Source: Adiantum capillus-veneris
Lineage: Eukaryota; Streptophyta; Polypodiopsida; Polypodiales; Pteridaceae
Direction of reading: 5' to 3'
DNA: 64,000 nucleotides
Assembly (NCBI GenBank): GCA_014529385.2
Contig: CM043954.1
Location: 92,655,747 to 92,719,746 of the forward strand
The notes below the pieces were generated by a model. That model made no database searches. It had not been told where the DNA came from and saw nothing but the letters and a program-made list of their open reading frames with translations. Positions 56,883 through 64,000 of the stretch are shown here, one piece after another (the first letter of the stretch is position 1; each line of letters starts with the position of its first letter). Position numbers and translations under genes: made by a program.

Positions 56883-58801
56883 CGGATTGACTTGTTATCC
56901 ATTTTTCCACTTGACTCAAATGCAATTCCTGTCAAGCTCTCAATTCTTTGTCTGCAACCTAATTCCTGTGTCAGTTTTAACCAAGTTAACACAAAGACTA
57001 TTAAATTTTTGCTAATTATTGATATTGGTATTTGTATATCACTTCAATTTGAGCTAAGTGAGTCGGTAATTGAGACATTTAGATTCTACTCTTGCAAAAA
57101 GCCAAAGGACTTATCTGCAACTTGAAAACTAAGTTAAGAGGTACCAATTTGGACTCGATGAAACTAAAAATTGACTGGTGGCCTTGTATTATGTTGTTCT
57201 AACATTGTACAAACTCAAAAGCCAAAGATCTTGTCTCTGAGTCTCAGTAGTAAATAATCATGATTAATTATTATTTTTAGTTTTTACACTTTTTAGGCTT
57301 GTTTTACCAGGCAATCACCTTGCTGTGGTCTCTGGACAAGTTTGGTTGAGTTTGAACAAGATTTGTCCAAGTTATCAATAGTTTTGTGTCTGCATACTCG
57401 ATTTTTGAGAATCTGTCTTAAGTCTCACTTTTGTGATCCAAATTTCACCAAATTTGATTTGTGGAGTCTACTTGATATGCTTGACCTTGTGTTATACTCA
57501 ATTGTGCAAAAATATTCAATTCTGAAGCAAATGTAAATAATTGTGATTATTTACAAAACTGGGACTTTTTTGCAATTTTTTGCCAAAATGTTGATACAAA
57601 CTGGTTTAGCAACTCAACTTAAGCTCCCTAGCCAAGTTTCACCAAATTTGGATAATTACTGCTCAATTTTTCAACAGTTTTGTGTCTGCAGACTGACTTT
57701 ACAAATCTGGCCATAATTTTCACTTTAATGATCCAAATCTTAATAAATTTGATATATGGGCTCAATACAACATGAAAAAACTTGTGGTATACTTAGTTGG
57801 TCAAAAAAGTTTAAAAATAGGACAAAAGTAAATAATTACAATTATTTATTTTTTGTAAATTTTTACATATTTTTTTGTCATCTGAGCATATACACTTGTT
57901 TAACACTTCAATCTAAGCCTCTGAGTCAAGTTTCACTAAGTTTAAGATTTACCAATTCACACTCAAGTTCTTGACAATCAGTAGAGATTTCAGTTTTTAT
58001 CAAGGTTTTGGTCTGTTTTGTGATCCAGATTCTATGAGCCTTTACAAAAGATGTTTGCAATCATGCATAGAGTCTCTGCTATCAACCTTGGTCAATTTTG
58101 AGCTGAAAATAAATAATCACGATTATTTACTTTTAGCCTAAAATGAACACTTTTGCAAATTTTTCACTTGACAGTCTTTTTATGACATGTTTTAAGCCTC
58201 TGAGTCAAGTCAAAACTTAATTCGGCCTAAAATCTTAAGAAAAAGTAAATAATTTGAGTTTTTGCAAACTCTTAAAATTTATCTCAATTGCATCTTTAAG
58301 CTTACCCACTGGTTCATACAATTTTTAGAGCATTATCTCCAGCCGGATTCAGTGGGGTTGACAGTCTTTTGGTGCTGTTTCAAGTCGTAGACCTGAAATT
58401 CTGCAACTTCACATAAACAAATCACAATTGATTCTTCTGGAGTGAGCAATGCTTTGAGATCCACCTCGGATTCTACTTACCCTACTCCTAGGTTCTACTG
58501 CAATGGGGTTGTGCAAAGTGTCCACAAACACTTGTTTCTGTGTTTTTTAAGTTTTCTTAAGCCTTGATCTTGAGACTTGTCTTTTCCATCAATCATTCTT
58601 GAAATCCTAATCTAATCCTACAATCATATAAGATACTTAGCAAGTACAATCTACTCCCAAGCTACCTCTACACAGCAACAGATGACACTCTTAAGCTATG
58701 AGGTTTTAAAGAGAAAGTTTAACTCTAGTAGGTGAACCTAGAGGAAGTTAAAGGACAACTACACAAGACACTCTTATTTTTCCCTAGTTTAGGTCTGTGC
58801 G
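56883..58801 (-). other. E4 leader region with spaced palindromes
   Basis: About 1.9 kb, AT-rich, no gene. Recurrent phrases (ccaaatttcaccaaatttg near 57437, ccaagtttcaccaaatttgg near 57633, tcaagtttcactaagttt near 57925) mark a tandem organisation, in phase with the palindromes listed separately. Confidence 0.75.
57251..58256. repeat. Five spaced palindromes (half-site GTAAATAAT)
   Basis: Centres at about 57260, 57543, 57838, 58120 and 58255. Each copy is GTAAATAAT, a short centre (catg, tg, tac, cac), and ATTATTTAC or a close variant; the last is only half preserved. Distances are about 283, 294, 282 and 135 bp, the same spacing as the unrelated palindromes of E2. Confidence 0.85.
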
Positions 58802-58819
58802 TTCCTGACAGTGGTGCCA
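58802..58819 (-). promoter_or_regulatory. E4 primer binding site, Asp-tRNA-like with CpG decay
   Basis: On the minus strand: TGGCACCACTGTCAGGAA. It equals the E1 site except for G-to-A changes, three of them at CpG positions. Confidence 0.75.
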
Positions 58820-58821
58820 AA

Positions 58822-59600
58822 TGTGGGACGGTTTTCTAACCTCGCTCCAATCTTATTGCAGACATAGCGAGAACCACAAACATAATTGTCAATCCAGGGG
58901 ATGAAGCTAACTTGACTAGTGCATAGAGGCTACAAGAGGGTGTCAATCTCTTGGAAAACCATAGACAACTCGCATCTAACACAAGCTACACTCAAATGAC
59001 CAAAGTCACCAAAAGCTAGTTGCTAATCGGCAAACAAATGATAACTGTTATAACATCAAATGATATCTGAATGTTACAAAACTTCTAGGACATGTATATA
59101 AGACCAAAGGACACATGCTGATGGTCTCATATCTCACTTTTGATGAAGTGCAAGAATCGAGCTTATTAATAGCAGTGATTTTTTGACCTAGTCGTTTGAG
59201 ACCCCAAATGCATCTAAATGCTTAGCAATGATGTCCCAATACCCGCCTATGCTTATTTTGTGATTTCCTAGCTTAGATTCCTATTTACGATGAATTCAAG
59301 ACGCGGGTCGGCAACGCCAAAAGCTACAGTTCACCATGATATGCTTACGGCAATGCATAGAGCTCTTACCTGCAGTTGCAATGCAACAGACGACACTGCA
59401 ATGTGACAATCGAGAAGGGAGTAAAAAGCACGAGAAGGAGAGAAGTGAGCGCCGTTAGCTCACGCTGTGTTTCTACTATCCAAAACTTGAAAAATAACTT
59501 ACAAAAATTGGCCTTTATACCTTAGCCAAGGTTTCTCTAGTCAAAAACTAATAATCTGGGAGCTCTAATTAAAGATAAGTTGATGAAAAAGAGTGCTACC
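58822..59600 (-). repeat. E4 5' LTR
   Basis: Ends (minus strand) ...CCGTCCCACA at 58822, two bases before the primer site. A TATAAAGGC box is at about 59510-59518 on the minus strand. The outer end is estimated from the change to GC-rich L1 DNA at about 59600. Confidence 0.6.
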
Positions 59601-59639
59601 GTGTTTGCAACGCGACCTGCTCTCTAGCTCGCTACTGCT

Positions 59640-60090
59640 GTCCACTTGCGCACGCCTAGCCCCAGCCCCCCCCCCCCCTCCTCAGCCTGCTGCCTCTCCC
59701 CCCTTCCCCACTACCCCGCTGCCTGTCATCCTACGCCGCCCCCTGCTTGTCCGCGCTACCTCCAGCCCGCCCGCTGCTTGCCCTTTGCCGCCCGCTGCCT
59801 GCCCTTTGCCTGCTGCCCGCTGCCGCTTGCTGCCTGCCCTTTGCCGCTCGCTGTCGGCCTGCTGCCCCCCCGTTGCCGACCGCTGCCTGCCCTCCGCCGC
59901 CCCCCCGTCACCCCCTCCTCCTGCCTGTCGCCAGCCTGTCCCTACCCCACCTCCCCTCGCCTCGGTTTCTCCTCGTTATCCGCTGCAGTTCGGCCTCCTC
60001 GGCATTGCTTCATTTTTGGGGCAGTGTCTCCTGCGCCTGATTGCAGCGTCCGCACGTTGACCTCTTCTTACGACACAACAGTAGACACAG
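59640..60090 (+). promoter_or_regulatory. L1 5' untranslated region, C-rich with short tandem repeats
   Basis: Dominated by C runs and repeats of ctgcctgccctttgccgc (about 59770-59900). LINEs carry an internal promoter in this region; I see no specific motif. The Pro/Ala/Cys-rich frames here are artefacts of the repeat. Confidence 0.6.
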
Positions 60091-61989
60091 ATGGAGGCTC
60101 CAGCTTCGCCACAGAGGGACTCGCCAGAAGCCCCCTCGCCCGACCCCGCTCAGCCCACCATTCGACTTGCTCTATCGCCGACAGAGCAAGCAAGCCTAGC
60201 CGCTAAGGTTGAGCATTTGCAGGCGACTTCGGTCATCTGCAAAATTCTCGACACCCGTCCTAGCAGAGGAGAGCTACGAGACCTTCTCCAAGCCCGCCTT
60301 CTCGCAGAGGTGGGCAAGATCTTGGATGTCCAGATTCTTGGACGGGGGTTCTACCAAATCGAGTTCGAGACCTCCGAGATGGCTTCCAAGGTCATAGCTA
60401 TGAGTCCACTCACCATCCGAGCATCACGCGCCCACTTTCGATAGTGGCGACATGGTTTTGACCCGAATTCGGATGTGCTAGTAGAGGAGGCAGACATCCC
60501 CATCTCAGTCTGCTTTCCGGGTTTACAGAGGGAGTACCTACCACTTCTTTCCACGATTGGCTCTGCCATCGAGACTGTCCTGGAGACACCTCATACGGCA
60601 GCATCAGTAGGCAGCTGGCATCCCCTCAGTTCGAGTTTTATTCAGAGATACCCACACGCTCCGAAGGTCATCCTTTTGCCTTGGGTGAGTGGAGGTTGGT
60701 TTAGACAGAGTGTGGAGTACTCGAGCCTCCCGAACCAGTGCTTCATTTGCAGACAGATGGGCCACCTAGTGAAGGCCTATCCACGGAGGAGGCCACGACC
60801 CGCACCTCATCCTCAGCCCCAGCATGCGAAGGCTAGGCCGTAGCCACAGCCAGCGGCACAGCGCACCGATTCAGAGCCACCCTCCGAGTCTGGGGCTCCA
60901 GCGGAGGAGGGGTGGAAGCAGGCCCATGGCCGTCGATGTTAGGGGCCACAGCGACAGCCTGGCACTCAGAGTGGCCCTCAGGTGCCTACTTAGCAGCAGT
61001 GGGTTCCCACGGGGAACCGCTTTGGTCCTCTTGAGCAGAAGGAGCCCTCTACGCCAGCCTCCACCTCCGCTTCACCCTTGCCAGCCGCCCCCCCTTCAGA
61101 GTTCCCCTCCTCCTCCTCATCCTCCCCCCCGCACTCTGCTCCCGTCCACTCCCCTCCTCGCCCCTCTACCTCTGTTGCCCCACCCCGCTCCTCTTCCCCT
61201 CCGCCCTGCCCCCCCCAGCTCCTTCTCCCCCCCTCCTACTCCAGTTCCACAGTCGACTCAGGAGACTGGTCCCTCGCCGGCAGCTAGGAGATCTCTTGGT
61301 AGCGCCTTTGCCACGAGTCGCCTAGCGAGAGAGGGTCAGCCCTTCTTGCGGCCCCCTCTGCAGATTCAGACATCTTTCCTTGCAGCTATCCCTCGTGGTC
61401 TGACGAGCATTGACCTCCGACGCCGTTGGGATTTCTCGACTACGAGTTCACTCGCTTTTTCGGCGATTCCGCAGCAGACCATGAGGCAACCTGCTTCAAG
61501 GTCCATGCTTTGTTCCTTGCCGCTAGGGAAACAGAGGCCTTGGACTCAGCAGTTGGTTTCTCCTTCCCCCTCTGTGGTAGGGCCGAGACAGAGTAGTCCC
61601 TCGACTCAGTGGTGGGATGGTTGCATACACAGGTTCTCGAGTTCTCTCACCACATGGGAGAACTTGGAGTTACAGATTTGCTACAGACTTTGTGGCCACT
61701 AGCCAAGTTTGCGGTGACACCCCCAGACTCAGCAGTATATAGACACATTGTGGTGTACTTTTTTGCTGATACGCAGTGTTTGCCTTGCTATGTATACATT
61801 CATGAGGACTCTTGGATAGAGGAGGTTGCTTTACGCACGGCTCGCTCTGCTTGGGCTTGGGCTAGGCACTCACTGCAGTCTCGCCTATCTAGAAGACGCT
61901 CGGATGCGGATTACTCCCCATCCAAGCCAGCCTCGAAGATAGCCCATCTTGCTACTGTGGCAGCATTTGTTCTCTCTCGCTCCCCATGA
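60091..61989 (+). pseudogene. L1 ORF1 (RNA-binding protein)
   Basis: ATG at 60091 opens a frame of 633 codons ending in TGA at 61987. N-terminal domain (LQATSVICKILDTRPSRGEL, LDVQILGRGFYQIEF, then after TAG WRHGFDPNSD, LPWVSGGWF) is of the DUF4283 type common in plant L1 ORF1. The knuckle CFICRQMGHLVKAY (60739-60780) has Tyr for the last Cys. A long Pro/Ser-rich part and a C-terminal part (LWPLAKFAVTPPDSAVYRH) follow. Nonsense codons are TAG at 60442, 60841, 60940, 60991, 61285, 61297 and 61594, and TGA at 61411. The product would coat the element RNA. Confidence 0.85.
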
Positions 61990-64000
61990 GGATCGTCTCA
62001 TGGAATGTGTAGGGATTAGGTGGGCCCCAGTTTCAGCGACAGCAGGGCCGATTGCGTCAGGAGCTTCAGCATTGCCTTGTGGGAGGAGAGATTGATCTCC
62101 TTATGCTTCAGGAGCACCATCTGTCTGAGAGCCGCATTCGGCGATGTGGTCAAATTTTGCGTGGACGATATGATACCTTTTGGTCAGCTGCTTTTGGACC
62201 TGGAGGCATCCAAGGTGGGGTATCTATGAGTATTGCGGACTCATTGCAGCAGGCCATTGTGGGCAGAGGGATTATTGTGCCAGGCAGGGCTCAGTGGATT
62301 ACTATGCAGGTTCAGGGTGGCCTTGTGGGCTTCCTGAACATCTATGCGCCCAATGTGGCAAGTGCTTGTGTAGAGTTTTGGTCACAGATTGTTGAGTCTT
62401 TGCCACAGGCTGACCATTGGTGTGTAGGAGGGGACTTCAACATGTTGGAGGACCCTTCTGACAGGATTGGAGGCAGCCATGCTACTGTGCATGGAGTCGA
62501 GTTAGCAGCTTGGGAGAGGTTGTGTATGACTTTGAGGGTCTCAGATACATGGCAACACTCTGGCTTTGTGAGGCCTCCAGTGAGTCTTGCCTTTTTTAGA
62601 TCGGACCGCAGAGTGGGAGGAGTGAATCTATCGCGGATAGATCGCTTCTACACTAGTGACCACTTCAGTGACTTGGGAGGATCAGTGGGCATCCTGGCAG
62701 GGACATCCTTCTCGGACCATGCACCAGTGATCCTCACAATGGCAGACAGGCAGAGGAGTGGGAGCACGATGCTTCACATCCCAGAGCGGGTCTTGTTGGA
62801 CTCAACACTCAGAGAGAGGGTAGAGGCTCTCTGGACAGAGGGCATGGACAACTAGGCTCTACCTGCAGACAGAGTGGCCTTAGGCCTAGCTCAGCTTAGC
62901 CACTTTTTTCTCCAGGAGTCTTTGGCTCGACGGGCTGCAGCGAGAGAGGAGGAGCAGCGTCTCAGACGAGTCATTCCTTCACTACAGAGGATGCAGGAGC
63001 AACATCCAGACAATCCATGGTTGGAGGAACAGTTACAGCAGGCTCGACATGAGCTTGCTTGCACAGAGGAGAGGCGTCATGAGTTTGCCTTTCACCGACA
63101 GGCATCTCAGTGGACTCAGGTGGGTGACAGAGTTACAAGTGCTTTTTTTGAGACAGTGGGACCTCGACACTCGCATGCCAAGGTCAATCAGTTGAGGAGA
63201 CCCAATGGGTCAGTTGTTTGTGAGCCTGAGGATATGCGTGCAGTTGCTACTGACTTTTATCGTGAGTGACTGTCAGATGAGCCCCGGTCAGAGCGGCAGG
63301 ATGCATGCAGGGAGCAGGTTTGGGCACAGATGCCTTGTCTTGTGAATGAGGAGATGCGCCAGAGGCTAGAGATTCCTCTTCATCTTGAGGAGCTGCACAC
63401 GGCTCTTAGGGCCCTCCCTCGTGGTCGCTGTCCAGGTGAGGATGGGCTGACTCCCAGCTTCTTCTTGGAGTACTGGGACCTGCTTGGCCCAAATCTTTGT
63501 AGTGACTTTCAGTACATTCTACACACAGGAGTGATGCCAGATAGCATGAGTGAGGGCCTAATTTACCTCATTCCAAAGGAGGGTGGCTCCTTGGATGAGA
63601 TTCGATAGTGGCGCCCCATCACCATCCTCAACTCAACCTACAAAATTCTTGCCAAGGCTCTGAGTTTGAGGATTCAGCCACTTTTGGAGAGCCTTATACA
63701 TGGGACTCAGGCAGGTTTTGTCAAGGAATGCAGTATCCTTGACAACATCTTCACTTTCTAGGAGGCTTTTGCCCTGGCACGGCTCCGTGGGGAGGATCTT
63801 GTGATTCTTCTTCTCGATTTCGAGAAGGCATATGACAGAGTTGAATGGGAATTTCTAGAGGGCACTCTACGCAGGATGGGCTTCTCAGATGCTTGGATCA
63901 GAGGGGTGTCAGCTTTGTACAGATAGGCTCACAGTCAGGTGCTTTTGGCAGGAGGTAGAGGTGAGATCTTCATGCTCACACGATCGATCAGGCAGGGTTG
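61986..64000 (+). pseudogene. L1 ORF2 (AP endonuclease and reverse transcriptase), partial
   Basis: ATG at 61986 overlaps the ORF1 stop as ATGA. Endonuclease motifs: RIVSWNV, LLMLQEHHL (Glu), LNIYAPN, CVGGDFNMLED, LSRIDRFYTS and SFSDHAPVIL, all conserved. After a coiled-coil-like linker (EEEQRLRRVIPSLQRMQEQ) the RT begins: LPRGRCPGEDGLTPSFF, LIPKEGGSLDEIR, WRPITILNSTYKILAK, LLLDFEKAYDRVEWEF (motif A Asp). The YxDD motif lies beyond the window. Nonsense codons are TAG at 62010, 62853, 63606, 63759 and 63924, and TGA at 63267. The TAG at 63606 stands at the Gln of the family motif IRQWRPI. Confidence 0.92.

Larger units (their letters stand above)
52976..59600 (-). mobile_element. E4: truncated relative of E2 (gag/protease LTR element)
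   Basis: Read on the minus strand: 5' LTR (about 59600 to 58822), primer site (58819-58802), a leader with spaced palindromes, gag (56882-54689), coiled-coil linker, protease with D-S-G, and the start of the acidic protein, ending near 52976. The remaining 3' part and 3' LTR are missing. The gene order and text match E2 throughout, so both belong to one non-autonomous family, at least in the part seen. Confidence 0.8.
59605..64000 (+). mobile_element. L1-type LINE (non-LTR retrotransposon), cut by the window end
   Basis: GC-rich, pyrimidine-rich 5' region (59605-60090), ORF1 with an N-terminal DUF4283-like domain and CCHC knuckle (60091-61989), and ORF2 with AP endonuclease and reverse transcriptase (61986 onward), ending inside RT at the window edge. 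Base composition is far more GC-rich than the surroundings. Both frames are free of frame shifts, but 14 nonsense codons (12 TAG, 2 TGA) kill them. Confidence 0.93.

Noticed and set aside
59593-60206. Pro/Ala/Cys-rich frames of up to 186 residues
   Set aside because: They overlap in three frames over a C-rich tandem repeat in the L1 5' region; the real ORF1 begins at 60091.

Overview
The window looks like repeat-rich nuclear DNA of a land plant. Chromodomain-bearing Ty3/gypsy elements (chromoviruses), a Tat-type Ty3/gypsy element with two RNase H domains, a plant-style L1 (LINE), and intron-like host fragments related to an FCP1-type phosphatase and a DEAD-box RNA helicase all point that way. 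I cannot place the species; a large-genome plant such as a fern or gymnosperm is only a guess. I found no tRNA or rRNA gene, no CRISPR and no bacterial operon. Nearly every base is a transposon, a transposon relic or a simple repeat, with one small island of possible host sequence at about 47.7-50.3 kb.

Layout, left to right. 1-2694: a 5'-truncated chromovirus end and its LTR remains. 2700-10616: E1, a complete non-autonomous LTR element (target duplication atgtg) with no recognisable pol but with a long decayed reading frame for an unknown protein built from a duplicated domain. 10622-12550: older DNA ending in a zinc-knuckle gag relic. 12551-23203: E2, a complete non-autonomous LTR element (target duplication gtgag). 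It holds regularly spaced palindromes, gag and protease relics, and a captured intronless DEAD-box helicase fragment. 23209-24462 and 33763-33957: one older gag-like relic, split by E3 at 24463-33762, a young complete Tat-type element (gag-PR-RT-RH-aRH-IN).

33958-43564 is a tandem concatemer of a small non-autonomous element: four LTRs alternating with internal regions, each LTR with its own primer site and polypurine tract. 43565-44949 is unassigned. 44950-47640 (minus) is a 5'-truncated chromovirus, E7, whose polypurine tract and LTR edge resemble those of the concatemer. 47641-50369 is the host-like island. 50370-52580 is another chromovirus relic with a long LTR. 52585-52975 (minus) is a second copy of the relic that E3 split. 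About 52976-59600 (minus) is E4, a truncated relative of E2. About 59605 to the window end is a full-5' L1 whose ORF1 and ORF2 overlap as ATGA and are broken mainly by TAG codons.

How the parts relate. E1 and E2 encode no polymerase or integrase and share LTR ends (TGTTGAC...CAACA) and an Asp-tRNA-like primer site, so they were probably moved by partners outside the window. E4 shares the primer site and, with E2, the gag/protease gene set. The concatemer probably depended on chromoviruses of the E7 kind. The observations most worth following are: (1) palindromes spaced about 285, 285 and 125 bp in the leader regions of both E2 and E4, with different palindrome sequences but the same geometry; (2) the unknown duplicated-domain protein of E1; (3) the LTR-element concatemer; (4) the strong TAG bias among nonsense codons in E1 and the L1, as expected from loss of methylated CAG.
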